A stretch of DNA of 38,814 bases from Burkholderiaceae bacterium. Its GTDB lineage: Bacteria; Pseudomonadota; Gammaproteobacteria; Burkholderiales; Burkholderiaceae_C. Under the pieces are notes generated by a model that had not been told where the DNA came from, searched no databases, and saw only the letters and a list, made by a program, of their open reading frames with translations. Numbering within the stretch: position 1 is the first letter of the stretch; each line of letters opens with the position of its first letter. Made by a program: the position numbers and the translations under genes. This document shows positions 24,714 to 34,756 of the stretch, piece after piece. The stretch lies in assembly GCA_022072045.1 (NCBI GenBank), contig JAJVIL010000039.1, positions 1 through 38,814 on the forward strand. Direction: 5' to 3'.

Positions 24714-26978
24714 ATGGGCATTCGTTCGTTCGCCGCCGAACTGCTGCCATCCGCACTGCAGGGGCTGCAGCGCGCGACCACCGCGGCACCGGTGGCGCCC
24801 AAGCCGCAGGCGGCATCGTTCGCGGCGCTGCTCGACAAGCTGTCGTACCTCGGCAAGCCCGAGCTGAGGTTGATTCGCGAGGCGTACAAGTTCGCCGACG
24901 AGGCGCATCTCGGGCAGTTCCGCGACAGCGGCGAGCCCTACATCACGCACCCGATCGCGGTGGCCGGTCTGGTGGCCGACTGGCGGCTCGACGCGCAGGC
25001 GGTGATGGCCGCCTTGATGCACGACGCGATGGAGGACTGCGGCGTCACCAAGACGCAGTTGATCGAGCGCTTCGGCGCCCCGACGGCCGACCTGGTCGAC
25101 GGCCTCACCAAGCTCGACAAGCTGCAGTTCTCCACCCGCGAGGAGGGCCAGGCCGAATCGTTTCGCAAGATGCTGCTGGCGATGGCGCGCGACGTGCGCG
25201 TCATCCTGATCAAGCTCGCCGACCGGCTGCACAACATGCGCACCGTGCAGGCCATCGCGCCCGAGCGGCGCCACCGCATGGCGCGCGAGACGCTCGAGAT
25301 CTACGCGCCGATCGCGCACCGCCTCGGGTTGAACCAGGCGTTCCGCGAACTGCAGGAGCTGTCGTTCGCGTGCCTGTACCCGTGGCGACATGCCGCGCTG
25401 TCCAAGGCGCTGGAGCGCGCCCGCGGCCACCGCCGCGACATCGTCGCGCGCGTCGAACAGGATGTGCTGCGAGCCTTCGCTGCCGCGCGCATCAAGGTGC
25501 AGGTGGGCGGACGCGAGAAGACCGTGTTCTCGATCTACCGCAAGATGCGCGACAAGCACACCAGCTTCGCGCAGGTGAGCGACATCTTCGGCTTTCGCAT
25601 CGTCGTGAGCACGCTCAACGAGTGCTACCTGGCGCTCGGTGTGCTGCACCAGCTCTACAAGCCGGTGCCCGGCCGCTTCAAGGACTACATCGCGATCCCC
25701 AAGCTCAACGGCTACCAGTCGCTGCACACCACGCTGGTGAGCCCGCTGGGCACCGCCATCGAGTTCCAGATCCGCACGGCGCTGATGCATGCGGTGGCCG
25801 AGTCGGGCATCGCGGCGCACTGGTTGTACAAGACCAAGGACAAGGATTCCGACGAGGCGCAGCGCCTGGGCACGATGTGGGTGCAGTCGCTGCTCGACAT
25901 CCAGGACGACACGCGCGACGCGAGCGAGTTCCTCGAGCACGTGAAGGTCGACCTCGTTCCCGACGAAGTGTACGTGTTCACGCCCAAGAGCAAGATCCTG
26001 TCGCTGCCGCGCGGCGCGACGCCCGTCGATTTCGCCTACGCGATCCACTCCGATGTCGGCGACCACACCGTGGCCGCGCGCATCAACAACGAACCGGTGG
26101 CGCTGCGCACCGAGCTGCACTCGGGCGACGTGGTCGAGGTGGTCACCGCCCCGGGCGCGCGACCGAACCCGTCGTGGCTCAACTTCGTGCGCACCGGCCG
26201 CGCACGCTCCAAGATCCGCCACCACCTCAAGACGATGGAGATCGAGGAGTCGCACGCGATGGGCGAACGGCTGCTCACGCAGGCGGTGCGCGCCGAGGGG
26301 CTGCGGTTGCCACCCGACGACCCGGCCAACCACGCGTTGTGGCAGCAGGTGCTGCGCTGGAGCGGCAATCGCACGCGCGGCGAACTGTTGACCGACCTCG
26401 CGATCGGCAAGAAGATCGCGACCATCGTCGCCAAGCAGCTTTCGAAGTTCATGCTCGAGCAAGGCACCCGGCCCGATGCCGTGATGCTGACCCTGGGCCG
26501 CTATGGCAGCGACGACGGCCCCGGCCAGCCGCTGGTGGTGGTCGACGGCAGCGAGGGCGCGTCGCTGCATCTGGCCACCTGTTGCCGGCCGATCCCGGGC
26601 GACGCCATCGTCGGCTACCTCGGGCGCGGCGAAGCACTGCTGGTGCACACCGCCGAATGCCGCGTCGCACGCAAGCAGGCCGAGAAAGACCCCGAGCGCT
26701 GGATGCGCGTCGAGTGGGCCGAGGAGCCGACGCGCGCGTTCGAGACCGCGGTCACCGTGCTGGTGCGCAACGGCAAAGGCGTGCTGGCGCAGGTGGCCGG
26801 CGCCATCAGCGCGGCGCAGGCCGACATCACGCACATCGACATGGGCGAAGAGCCCGCGTCGGAGGCCGCCGAGCTGCGCCTGCGGATCACGGCGCGCGAC
26901 CGCCAGCACCTGGCCGACGTGCTGCGCGCGATTCGTCGCTGCCCGCCTGTGCTGCGGGTGTGGCGCGTGAAGCCCTGA
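24714..26978 (+). CDS. spoT: Bifunctional (p)ppGpp synthetase/hydrolase, RelA/SpoT homologue
   Basis: 754 residues, the full long-RSH architecture. The HD hydrolase domain has YITHPIAVAGLVADW and ALMHDAMEDCG (His103-Asp104, followed by ED), so hydrolase activity should be intact. In the synthetase domain are GREKTVFSIYRKM, DIFGFRIVV and NGYQSLHT. The RFKD motif at 321-324 is the type found in bifunctional enzymes, as opposed to ExDD in synthetase-only RelA. A TGS domain (VYVFTPKSKILSLPRGATPVDFAYAIH) and a C-terminal ACT domain follow. The ATG at 24714 has TAAAGT ending 6 bp before it and no ribosome binding site, another possible leaderless start. It is convergent with greB, with only 19 bp between them. 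Confidence 0.96.
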   Translation: MGIRSFAAELLPSALQGLQRATTAAPVAPKPQAASFAALLDKLSYLGKPELRLIREAYKFADEAHLGQFRDSGEPYITHPIAVAGLVADWRLDAQAVMAALMHDAMEDCGVTKTQLIERFGAPTADLVDGLTKLDKLQFSTREEGQAESFRKMLLAMARDVRVILIKLADRLHNMRTVQAIAPERRHRMARETLEIYAPIAHRLGLNQAFRELQELSFACLYPWRHAALSKALERARGHRRDIVARVEQDVLRAFAAARIKVQVGGREKTVFSIYRKMRDKHTSFAQVSDIFGFRIVVSTLNECYLALGVLHQLYKPVPGRFKDYIAIPKLNGYQSLHTTLVSPLGTAIEFQIRTALMHAVAESGIAAHWLYKTKDKDSDEAQRLGTMWVQSLLDIQDDTRDASEFLEHVKVDLVPDEVYVFTPKSKILSLPRGATPVDFAYAIHSDVGDHTVAARINNEPVALRTELHSGDVVEVVTAPGARPNPSWLNFVRTGRARSKIRHHLKTMEIEESHAMGERLLTQAVRAEGLRLPPDDPANHALWQQVLRWSGNRTRGELLTDLAIGKKIATIVAKQLSKFMLEQGTRPDAVMLTLGRYGSDDGPGQPLVVVDGSEGASLHLATCCRPIPGDAIVGYLGRGEALLVHTAECRVARKQAEKDPERWMRVEWAEEPTRAFETAVTVLVRNGKGVLAQVAGAISAAQADITHIDMGEEPASEAAELRLRITARDRQHLADVLRAIRRCPPVLRVWRVKP

Positions 26979-26997
26979 GGGCTCGAGCGACGCCGGC

Positions 26998-27561
26998 TCA
27001 ATCGGGCGGCGCGGCTCCGGGGTAACGGACCTCGATCACCTCGATCGTTTCGACGCCCCCGGGCGTGGCCAGCCGCACCTCGTCGCCCTCGCGCGCCTTC
27101 AGCAGCGCACGCGCGATCGGCGACACCCAGCTCACCTCGCCGGCCAGGCTGTCGGCCTCGTCGATGCCCTTGATCGTGACGGTGCGCTCGTCGCCGCGCG
27201 CGTTCGCGTAAGTGACGGTGGCGCCGAAGAACACCTGGTCGCTGCCGCGGTGCACCGACGGGTCGGTCACCTCGGCGATGTCGAGCCGTTTGGTCAGGTG
27301 GCGGATGCGGCGATCGATCTCGCGCAGGCGCTTCTTGCCGTAGAGGTAGTCGCCGTTCTCCGAGCGGTCGCCGTTGGAGGCCGCCCACGACACCACCTCG
27401 ACCACCTTGGGCCGCTCCTGGTCGATCAACTGCAGCAGTTCCGCGCGCAGACGACGGTAGCCCTGCACGGTGATGTAGTTCTTGGCTCCGACTGGCAGCG
27501 GCGCCGCGCCGGCGTCGCTCTCGTCGTCGGTGTCGGTTTCGCGGGTGAAGGCCTTGCTCAT
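26998..27561 (-). CDS. greB: Transcription elongation factor GreB
   Basis: 187 residues. GreB rescues backtracked RNA polymerase by stimulating transcript cleavage. The N-terminal coiled coil includes NYITVQGYRRLRAELLQLI and the tip SENGDYLYGKKRLREIDRRIRHL, with the acidic residues needed at the secondary channel. The C-terminal FKBP-like domain has VFFGATVTYAN and VSWVSPIARALLKAREGDEV. The DYLYGKKRLREIDRRIR form favours GreB over GreA. The ATG at 27561 gives MSKAFTRE, usual for GreB; the open frame upstream is ignored. The first 28 residues are acidic and longer than in E. coli. Confidence 0.94.
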   Translation of the reverse strand: MSKAFTRETDTDDESDAGAAPLPVGAKNYITVQGYRRLRAELLQLIDQERPKVVEVVSWAASNGDRSENGDYLYGKKRLREIDRRIRHLTKRLDIAEVTDPSVHRGSDQVFFGATVTYANARGDERTVTIKGIDEADSLAGEVSWVSPIARALLKAREGDEVRLATPGGVETIEVIEVRYPGAAPPD

Positions 27562-27649
27562 CGGGGAGACCACGCGCCGCGCCCCGGGTCGAGCGCTGCG
27601 GTGCGGCGGGGCGCAGACCCCGATGGTAGGGTAGCCGCCGGCGCGGGCG

Positions 27650-28153
27650 CTACAGGCGTGAGACCTCGACGCGGCGATTGGCCGCAGCATACGGATCGCG
27701 GCCGGGCCTGGGCACCAGCGAGCCCATGCCCACCGCGTACAACGTGCCGGCGTCGACGCCATGTTCGACCAGATACGCCTTCACCGCGTCGGCGCGCCGC
27801 TGCGTCAGTGTGCGGCGCGCCTCCGGCGGACCCGAGGCGTCGGTATGAACCTCGATGCGAACCGTCTGCGCGGGCTGTTCGCGCAGCGCGCGGGCCACCG
27901 CGTCGAGCGGCCGCATCAGCTCGCTGGGCAACTCGGCCGAATCGAGCGCGAACGAATCCGCGGCCAACACGTAGCGCCGCGGTGCCGCATCGGCCGACGC
28001 ACACGCCGGCTGCGCGGGATCGCAGGCCTTGGATTCGAACGTCTGCAACTCGCGTGCGTCGGCCCGGCGCAGCGCGTCGGCCGCCGCGCCCGACATCACC
28101 AACGCGGCGATCGAGAGCAGCGCCCAAGGCAGCAGGTCGGTGGTGGGTCGCAC
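27650..28153 (-). CDS. OmpA-family peptidoglycan-binding envelope protein
   Basis: 167 residues. A hydrophobic segment at 8-27 (LLPWALLSIAALVMSGAAA) is either a signal peptide or a membrane anchor; no lipobox is seen. An OmpA C-terminal domain follows, with RIEVHTDASG, LTQRRADAVKAYLVEHGVDAGTLYAVGMG and NRRVEV, the Asp and Arg that bind diaminopimelate. Two cysteines (CDPAQPAC) in the linker may form a disulfide. The start is GTG at 28153. It is probably a small periplasmic protein tethering envelope to murein. No operon partner is evident; greB lies 88 bp downstream. Confidence 0.82.
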   Translation of the reverse strand: MRPTTDLLPWALLSIAALVMSGAAADALRRADARELQTFESKACDPAQPACASADAAPRRYVLAADSFALDSAELPSELMRPLDAVARALREQPAQTVRIEVHTDASGPPEARRTLTQRRADAVKAYLVEHGVDAGTLYAVGMGSLVPRPGRDPYAAANRRVEVSRL

Positions 28154-28328
28154 GCGGTGGCCTTCGGGGGCACGGCGCCGGGAAGAGAGCCGGGCGCGGC
28201 GGGAAGCTGTGTGAACGATGTCACGATGCTACCGGGGCTCGAAGCGGCCACCACCCCGGGGTTGGGGGTCGGGCCAACCCGCGGCAGGCCCCGGGCGCGG
28301 GCAGCGCGCGGCGACGGCGCGGGCCGCG

Positions 28329-29333
28329 TCAACGCCGGCGCAAGGCGCCGGGGGCCACCCCGGTCCACTTGCCAAAGGCCCGCTGCAGCGATCGCGCATC
28401 GCCGTAACCCAGGTGCATCGCGACGGCCTCGACGCTGTGGCGTCCGTCGTCGAGCAGACGCAGCGCAAGGTCACGCCGCAGCTCGTTGACGGCCGGCTGC
28501 CAACCAGTGCCTTCGGCGGCCAGGCGGCGGCGCAACGTGGCCACCGAGACGCCCCATTCGGCAGCCACGGTCTCGACGTTCGGCCAGTCGCCGCCGCGGC
28601 GCAGCCGTGCGCGCAGCCGCTGCGCCCACTGGGCGCCGCCGACCTGCTTGAGGAACACCGACAGCGGAGCATCGCGCAGGAACTCGCGCAGCGTGGCCGC
28701 GGTGGCGGCGGGGCGCGCTGCGAGCACCCCGGCGTCGAACTCGAGCGCGGTCAGCGGCGCATCGAAGCGCAGCGTCGGGCAGAACATGCGCCGGTGCTCC
28801 GCGGCATGCGGTGGCCGCGGCCAGGCGAAATGCGCTGCGCGCATCGGCACGCGCCGCCCCGCCAGCCAGCACAACAGCCCGTGCAGCATCACCAGCAGCG
28901 CCTCGTCGGCGAAGCGCCGCGCCGCCGGCGCCGCGATGCGGTTGTGCAGCACCAGCCTGGCTCGCGCGCCGTCGACCGTCAGCTCGACGCGCAGGTCGTC
29001 GAGGAAGACCGCGAAACCGCGCCGGGCCTCGCGCAGCGCGCCGCCGATCGTCTGGTGCGACAGCAGCGCGCGGCACAGCAGCGCAAAGCTGCCGACCTTC
29101 ATGCGCCACGAGTCGAGACCGAAGAACTCGTCGTCGAGCTCGCGCGCGACAGCCAGCCACAGCCGGCCGAAGGCTGCGGCATCGACTCGCGCCCCTGGCG
29201 ACGCCAGCGCCTGCGGGCTGACCCCGCAGGCCGCCAGCACCCGCGAGCGGGCGGCGGCGTCCAGGCGCAGCACGGCGCCCGCAACAAACGCGCCGGCCAC
29301 CGTGTGCGCGACCGGGCTGGGGGTCGGGGGCAT
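28329..29333 (-). CDS. AraC-family transcriptional regulator (OruR/ArgR-like architecture)
   Basis: 334 residues. The N-terminal 200 residues match the Arabinose_bd-type domain of this family (PF12625): [20 protein letters not shown] and [23 protein letters not shown]. The C-terminal AraC DNA-binding domain has two helix-turn-helix units, the first at [23 protein letters not shown] and the second ending [28 protein letters not shown]. The ATG at 29333 has CAGAAT 6 bp upstream and no ribosome binding site. It is divergent from icmF with 119 bp between starts, so it probably regulates that gene, in line with regulators of this type controlling acyl-CoA and fatty acid catabolism. The 175 bp behind it hold a small hairpin (28258-28280). 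Confidence 0.88.
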   Translation of the reverse strand: MPPTPSPVAHTVAGAFVAGAVLRLDAAARSRVLAACGVSPQALASPGARVDAAAFGRLWLAVARELDDEFFGLDSWRMKVGSFALLCRALLSHQTIGGALREARRGFAVFLDDLRVELTVDGARARLVLHNRIAAPAARRFADEALLVMLHGLLCWLAGRRVPMRAAHFAWPRPPHAAEHRRMFCPTLRFDAPLTALEFDAGVLAARPAATAATLREFLRDAPLSVFLKQVGGAQWAQRLRARLRRGGDWPNVETVAAEWGVSVATLRRRLAAEGTGWQPAVNELRRDLALRLLDDGRHSVEAVAMHLGYGDARSLQRAFGKWTGVAPGALRRR

Positions 29334-29452
29334 GGCCGGATTCTGGCAAATACGCTCACAGGGCCGAGCGATTCGGCCATCACGGCGGCGCGCCGCTGCG
29401 CCTAGACTGCCGGTCTCGCCGCGGGTCCGCGCGCGGGGTGCCGGAGACACCG

Positions 29453-32400
29453 ATGACCGACCTGTCCGCCGAGTTCAAGGCCCTGGCCGAGTACCGCCCG
29501 ACCCACAAGGTGCGCTTCGTCACCGCCGCCAGCCTGTTCGACGGCCACGACGCGGCGATCAACATCATGCGCCGCATCCTGCAGGGCATGGGCGCCGAGG
29601 TGATCCACCTCGGGCACAACCGCTCGGTCGACGAGATCGTCACCGCGGCGCTGCAGGAGGACGTGCAGGGCATCGCCGTGTCGAGCTACCAGGGCGGGCA
29701 CGTCGAGTACTTCCGCTACATGGTCGATCTGCTGCGCCAGCGCGGCGGCGCCGAAATCCAGGTGTTCGGCGGCGGCGGCGGCGTGATCGTGCCCGCCGAG
29801 ATCCGCGATCTGCAGGCCTACGGCGTGGCCCGCATCTACAGCCCCGAAGACGGCCAGCGCATGGGTCTGCAAGGGATGATCGGCGAGATGATGATGCGCT
29901 GTGACAAGGATCTGGGGTCGCACGCGCCGACCGATCTCGCGCTGCTGCGAGGCCATGGCGAACCCGCCTGGCGCGCGCTGGCGCAGTTGATCACCGCACT
30001 CGAAAACGGCGGCGTCGCTGCCCCGCTGCTGAAGGCGCTGCGCACGCAGGCCAAGGCGGCCAAGGTGCCGGTGATCGGCATCACCGGCACCGGCGGCGCG
30101 GGCAAGTCGTCGCTGACCGACGAGCTGATCCGCCGCCTGCGGCTCGACCAGGACGATCGCCTGCGCGTCGCGCTGATCAGCATCGACCCGTCACGTCGCA
30201 AGAGCGGCGGCGCGCTGCTCGGCGACCGCATCCGCATGAACGCGATCGGGCCCTGGGGTCGTTCGGCTCCTACGCCTGCGGCCGACGCCGCGGAACCGCA
30301 CCCCGAGGGAGCCCCCGGCTCGGCGCGGCCTGACGGGGACGGCCGCAGGATCTACATGCGCAGCCTCGCCACCCGCGACACCGGCAGCGAGATCAGCGCC
30401 GCGCTGCCCGACGTGATCGCCGCCTGCAAGTGCGCGGCGTTCGACCTCGTGATCGTCGAGACCTCGGGCATCGGCCAGGGCGACGCCGCGATCGTGCCGC
30501 TGGTCGACGTGCCGGTGTACGTGATGACGCCCGAGTACGGCGCGGCCAGCCAGCTCGAGAAGATCGACATGCTCGACTTCGCCGAGTTCGTGGCGATCAA
30601 CAAGTTCGACCGCAAGGGCGCCGCCGACGCGCTGCGCGACGTGTCCAAGCAGGTGCAGCGCAACCGGCAGGCGTTCAAGCAGCCGCCCGATTCGATGCCG
30701 GTGTTCGGCACCATGGCCAGCCGCTTCAACGACGACGGCGTCAGCGCGCTCTACCAGGCGCTGAAGCCGCGGCTCGCCGCGCTGGGCCTGCGGCTGGCCG
30801 AAGGCCGGCTGCCGCCGGTGGCCACGCGCCACAGCACGCACCAGCACCCGGTGGTGCCGGCAGCGCGCACGCGCTACCTGGCCGACATCGCCGACGCGGT
30901 GCGAAGCTACAAGCGCCGCGCACGCGAGCAGGCGCGCATCGCCCGCGAGCTGCAGCAGCTGCGCGAGACCGCGCGCATGCTGCACGACGACGATCCCAAG
31001 CGCGACGGCGCCAAGAACACCGTGCTCGCGCTGGCGCAGGCGCGCGAGGCCAGGCTCGCGCCCGAGGCGAAGAAGCTGCTGGCGATGTGGCCCGAGATGC
31101 GCAAGGCCTACGCCGGCGACGAGTACGTCGTGAAGATCCGCGACAAGGAGGTGCGCACGCAGCTCGTGCACACCACGCTGTCGGGCAACAAGATCCGCAA
31201 GGTGGTGCTGCCGGGCTACGAGGACCACGGCGAGCTGCTGAAGTGGCTGCTGCTCGAGAACGTGCCGGGCAGCTTTCCGTACACCGCCGGCGTGTTCGCG
31301 TTCAAGCGCGAGAACGAAGACCCGACCCGCATGTTCGCGGGCGAAGGCGACGCCTTCCGCACCAACCGCCGCTTCAAGCTGGTGAGCGAAGGCATGCCGG
31401 CCAAGCGGCTGAGCACGGCGTTCGACTCGGTCACGCTGTACGGCTCCGACCCCGACCCGCGGCCCGACATCTACGGCAAGGTCGGCAACTCCGGCGTCTC
31501 GATCGCCACGCTCGACGACCTGAAGGTGCTGTACTCGGGCTTCGACCTGTGCGCGGCGAACACCTCGGTGAGCATGACGATCAACGGCCCCGCGCCGACG
31601 ATCCTGGCGATGTTCATGAACGCCGCGATCGACCAGCAGCTCGACAAGTTCAGGGCCGACAACGGGCGCGACCCCACCGACACCGAAGGCGCGAAGATCC
31701 GCGAATGGACGCTGGCCAACGTGCGCGGCACCGTGCAGGCCGACATCCTGAAGGAAGACCAGGGGCAGAACACCTGCATCTTCTCCACCGAGTTCAGCCT
31801 CAAGGTGATGGGCGACATCGCCGAGTACTTCGTGCACCACGACGTGCGCAACTTCTACTCGGTGAGCATCTCGGGCTACCACATCGCCGAGGCCGGCGCC
31901 AACCCGATCAGCCAGCTCGCGTTCACGCTGTCCAACGGCTTCACCTTCGTCGAGGCGTACCTCGCGCGCGGCATGCACATCGACGACTTCGCGCCCAACC
32001 TGAGCTTCTTCTTCAGCAACGGCATGGACCCGGAGTACACCGTGCTCGGCCGCGTCGCGCGCCGCATCTGGGCGGTGGCGATGCGCGACCGCTACGGCGC
32101 CAACGAGCGCAGCCAGAAGCTCAAGTACCACTGCCAGACCAGCGGGCGCAGCCTGCACGCGCAGGAGATCGCGTTCAACGACATCCGCACCACGCTGCAG
32201 GCGCTGATCGCCACTTACGACAACGCCAACAGCCTGCACACCAACGCCTACGACGAGGCGATCACCACGCCCACCGAGGAGAGCGTGCGCCGCGCGATGG
32301 CGATCCAGCTGGTGATCAACCGCGAATGGGGCCTGGCGAAGAACGAGAACCCGAACCAGGGCTCGTTCGTGATCGACGAGCTGACCGAGCTGGTCGAGGA

Positions 32401-32824
32401 GGCGGTGCTGGCCGAGTTCGAGCGCATCACCGAGCGCGGCGGCGTGCTCGGCGCGATGGAAACCGGCTACCAGCGCAGCAAGATCCAGGAAGAGAGCCTG
32501 CACTACGAGATGCTCAAGCACACCGGCGAGTACCCGATCGTCGGCGTCAACACCTTCCGCAACCCGCACGGCGACCCGGTGCCCGAGCACATCGAGCTGG
32601 CGCGCTCGACCGAGGAAGAAAAGCGCTCGCAGCTAAAGCGGCTGCACGACTTCCACACGCGCCACGCCGCCGAGGCGCCGGCGATGCTGCAGCGCCTGCG
32701 GCAGGCGGTGATCGACGAGCGCAACGTGTTCGAGGTGCTGATGGCGGCGGTGCGCTGCTGCTCGCTGGGCCAGATCACCGCGGCGCTGTTCGAGGTGGGT
32801 GGGCAGTACCGGCGCAGCATGTAA
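29453..32824 (+). CDS. icmF: IcmF, fused isobutyryl-CoA mutase with G-protein chaperone domain
   Basis: 1123 residues. IcmF interconverts isobutyryl-CoA and n-butyryl-CoA with adenosylcobalamin. Domain order: cobalamin-binding domain ([18 protein letters not shown], His32 as the cobalt ligand), a MeaB-like GTPase (Walker [10 protein letters not shown] with Lys218, NKFDRKG near 383), a linker, then the substrate TIM barrel. In the barrel the sequence [10 protein letters not shown] has Gln772 where methylmalonyl-CoA mutase has an Arg that holds the carboxylate, which supports IcmF over MCM. ATG 29453 is preceded by GGAG; a GTG at 29438 is less likely. Oddity: in the GTPase, between RIRMNAI and [10 protein letters not shown], there are 34 residues where the family has about six (30248-30349). 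They are Gly/Pro/Ala-rich and look repeat-derived. Confidence 0.94.
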   Translation: MTDLSAEFKALAEYRPTHKVRFVTAASLFDGHDAAINIMRRILQGMGAEVIHLGHNRSVDEIVTAALQEDVQGIAVSSYQGGHVEYFRYMVDLLRQRGGAEIQVFGGGGGVIVPAEIRDLQAYGVARIYSPEDGQRMGLQGMIGEMMMRCDKDLGSHAPTDLALLRGHGEPAWRALAQLITALENGGVAAPLLKALRTQAKAAKVPVIGITGTGGAGKSSLTDELIRRLRLDQDDRLRVALISIDPSRRKSGGALLGDRIRMNAIGPWGRSAPTPAADAAEPHPEGAPGSARPDGDGRRIYMRSLATRDTGSEISAALPDVIAACKCAAFDLVIVETSGIGQGDAAIVPLVDVPVYVMTPEYGAASQLEKIDMLDFAEFVAINKFDRKGAADALRDVSKQVQRNRQAFKQPPDSMPVFGTMASRFNDDGVSALYQALKPRLAALGLRLAEGRLPPVATRHSTHQHPVVPAARTRYLADIADAVRSYKRRAREQARIARELQQLRETARMLHDDDPKRDGAKNTVLALAQAREARLAPEAKKLLAMWPEMRKAYAGDEYVVKIRDKEVRTQLVHTTLSGNKIRKVVLPGYEDHGELLKWLLLENVPGSFPYTAGVFAFKRENEDPTRMFAGEGDAFRTNRRFKLVSEGMPAKRLSTAFDSVTLYGSDPDPRPDIYGKVGNSGVSIATLDDLKVLYSGFDLCAANTSVSMTINGPAPTILAMFMNAAIDQQLDKFRADNGRDPTDTEGAKIREWTLANVRGTVQADILKEDQGQNTCIFSTEFSLKVMGDIAEYFVHHDVRNFYSVSISGYHIAEAGANPISQLAFTLSNGFTFVEAYLARGMHIDDFAPNLSFFFSNGMDPEYTVLGRVARRIWAVAMRDRYGANERSQKLKYHCQTSGRSLHAQEIAFNDIRTTLQALIATYDNANSLHTNAYDEAITTPTEESVRRAMAIQLVINREWGLAKNENPNQGSFVIDELTELVEEAVLAEFERITERGGVLGAMETGYQRSKIQEESLHYEMLKHTGEYPIVGVNTFRNPHGDPVPEHIELARSTEEEKRSQLKRLHDFHTRHAAEAPAMLQRLRQAVIDERNVFEVLMAAVRCCSLGQITAALFEVGGQYRRSM
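30248..30349. repeat. Repeat-like in-frame insertion within icmF
   Basis: 102 bp encoding low-complexity residues at a loop of the G domain. On the reverse strand it reads GGCCGCGCCGAGCCGG and then GCTCCCTCGGGG, resembling the start and centre of the palindromic repeats at 5964 and 4894. The relation is by eye and less close than between the hemW copy and the 4894 copy. Confidence 0.55.
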
Positions 32825-32919
32825 CAGCCGCCGTCGCGGGCTCATCGCGAGGGCGATCCCCCTAGCAGCGCTGCGCGCAGCGGCTGGCGCGCGCGCAGCA
32901 CCGACTCGATAATCGGCGC

Positions 32920-34743
32920 ATGTCGCGCCCGGGGGTCACGTCGGCAGCATCGAAAGGGCTCCGCTTCGCCCGCAGAGCGTGGCAGTTGCTGCACCAGGAT
33001 TCCGCGCGCTCGATCGAGCTGGCGCGCCAGGCACTGCAGGAGGCGCTGGCCCACGACGATCGACCCGGCGAGGCCTGGGCGCGGCTGGCGATCGGCTACC
33101 ACCTGCTGTACTTCGGCACGCCCGCCGAGGCGCGCGTCGAGCTGACCGCCGCGCAGGCGCAGTTCGAGCAGATCGACGACCGGCCGGGCTCCATCCTCGC
33201 CGGCACCGGGCTGGCGCGCTGTCTCTGGCGCGAGGGCAAGTTCGCAGCATCGCTCGAGCTGGTGCTGCCGCTGCGCGAACCCGGCCTGCAGGTGCTGCAG
33301 CACGAGCAGCGCGGCGTGCTGCTCAACACCATCGCCGGCTGCTACTCGGCGCAGGGCCGCTCCGAGCAGGCCTTCGCCTACATGTACCAGGCGCTGCGCG
33401 ACTCCGGGCCCACGCATGGTCGCGGCTTCGACGCGGTGCTGTACTGCAACCTGGCGCACGAGCTGCAACAGATCGGCGACTATCACGAGGCGCTGCGCTA
33501 CCTCGACCAGGGCATTGCGCGCTGCAACGAGCTGAGCAACGCGCGCCTGCTGTCGGTGCTGCTGGTCAACCGCATCATCTGCCTGACCGAGCTCGGCCGT
33601 GCCCAGGAGGCGATGCTCGACGTGCTGCAGGTGCGCAGCCTGCCCACCGGGCCCACCGGCCGCGGCACCATGGCCACCGCCTTCGAGACGCTGGCGATCG
33701 CCGCGCTGCGCGCCGGCGAGCTCGACAGCGGCCGCGAGCTGCTCGAGCTGGCGCTGGCGGCGCCGCGCGCCGACATCCCCGACGAGCACGTCGAGCTGGC
33801 GATCGCGGCGGCGCTGCTCGAGCGGCAGCAAGGTCGCTGGGAGCCGGCGCTGCAGGCGCTCGACCGCGTGCTGCCGCTGGTGGGCGCCGACGAGCGCGAC
33901 GCCGCCGAGGGGCTGAGCCTGCGCGTGCGCTGCGGGTACTTTGCGCTGCGCTCGGAGATTCACGAGCACCTGGGCGATGCCGCGCAGGCGCTGGCACACA
34001 TGCGGGTCTGGCAGCAGCTCCACGTGGCGCGCGCCCACCTGGCATCGCGCGCGCGCTACCAGGCCGCGGCGCTGCAGACCGAGCTGATGCGCCTGCAGCA
34101 CAAGCTCGACGAGCAGGCCTCGCAGCGACGGCGCAGCGAACGCGCCAAGGCCGAGCTGGAGACCGCCAATGCGCAGTTGTCGCGCAAGATCACCGAGGTG
34201 CAGGCGCTGCAGTCAGCGCTGAAGGATCAGGCGGTGCGCGACGCGCTGACCGGCCTGTTCAATCGCCGCTACCTCAACGAGTCGCTGCCCACCGCGCTGG
34301 CGCTGGCGCAGCGCGAGCACCAGGCGATGGCGGTGGCGATCATCGACCTCGACCACTTCAAGGCGGTCAACGACCGCTACGGCCACGACACCGGCGACAC
34401 CTTGTTGGCGGCGTTCGGCCGCCTGCTGGCCTCGCATTGCCGCAAGAGCGACGTCGCCTGCCGCTACGGCGGCGAAGAGTTCTGCCTGCTGCTGCCGCGC
34501 ACCGATGCGGCCACCGCGCAGCGCAAGGTGTCGCATCTGCTCGCGCTGTGGCGGCAACAGCGCTTCGAGATCGACGGCGACACGCTGAGCGGCCTCAGTT
34601 TCTCGGCCGGCGTCTCCGATTCGATTCGCGCACCGCTGTCGCCTCAGATGCTGCTGCAGGCGGCCGACCGGCAACTGCTGGCCGCCAAGCAGCGCGGCCG
34701 CAGCCGCGTGCTCGCGCTCGGCACGCCGGAGGCCGCGCACTGA
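32920..34743 (+). CDS. Soluble TPR-containing diguanylate cyclase (GGDEF)
   Basis: 607 residues, no membrane segment or signal peptide. Residues 1 to about 370 are helical TPR-like repeats (for example EAWARLAIGYHLLYFGTPAEA and LLNTIAGCYSAQGRSEQAFAYM). A coiled coil of about 60 residues follows (LQHKLDEQASQRRRSERAKAELE). The GGDEF domain begins VRDALTGLFNRRYLNE and has the active site GGEEF at 517-521. An RKSD motif (508-511) lies exactly five residues before it, the inhibitory I-site for c-di-GMP feedback. It should make c-di-GMP from GTP, gated by protein partners of the TPRs. The ATG lies 6 bp after a GATAAT box with no ribosome binding site, so it may be leaderless. Confidence 0.92.
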   Translation: MSRPGVTSAASKGLRFARRAWQLLHQDSARSIELARQALQEALAHDDRPGEAWARLAIGYHLLYFGTPAEARVELTAAQAQFEQIDDRPGSILAGTGLARCLWREGKFAASLELVLPLREPGLQVLQHEQRGVLLNTIAGCYSAQGRSEQAFAYMYQALRDSGPTHGRGFDAVLYCNLAHELQQIGDYHEALRYLDQGIARCNELSNARLLSVLLVNRIICLTELGRAQEAMLDVLQVRSLPTGPTGRGTMATAFETLAIAALRAGELDSGRELLELALAAPRADIPDEHVELAIAAALLERQQGRWEPALQALDRVLPLVGADERDAAEGLSLRVRCGYFALRSEIHEHLGDAAQALAHMRVWQQLHVARAHLASRARYQAAALQTELMRLQHKLDEQASQRRRSERAKAELETANAQLSRKITEVQALQSALKDQAVRDALTGLFNRRYLNESLPTALALAQREHQAMAVAIIDLDHFKAVNDRYGHDTGDTLLAAFGRLLASHCRKSDVACRYGGEEFCLLLPRTDAATAQRKVSHLLALWRQQRFEIDGDTLSGLSFSAGVSDSIRAPLSPQMLLQAADRQLLAAKQRGRSRVLALGTPEAAH

Positions 34744-34756
34744 ACGGTCGCGCCCG

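Noticed and set aside
28258-28280. GGGTTGG/CCAACCC hairpin between the AraC and OmpA-like genes
   Set aside because: The stem is only 7 bp with no T-run on either strand; not enough to call a terminator.
29453-32824. Calling the fused mutase a methylmalonyl-CoA mutase
   Set aside because: The domain order (B12-binding, GTPase, mutase) is that of IcmF, and Gln replaces the carboxylate-binding Arg of methylmalonyl-CoA mutase.
30191-32865. Long frames in other phases over icmF, about 800 codons on each strand
   Set aside because: They are shadows of icmF. Composition is repetitive and no family signature appears.
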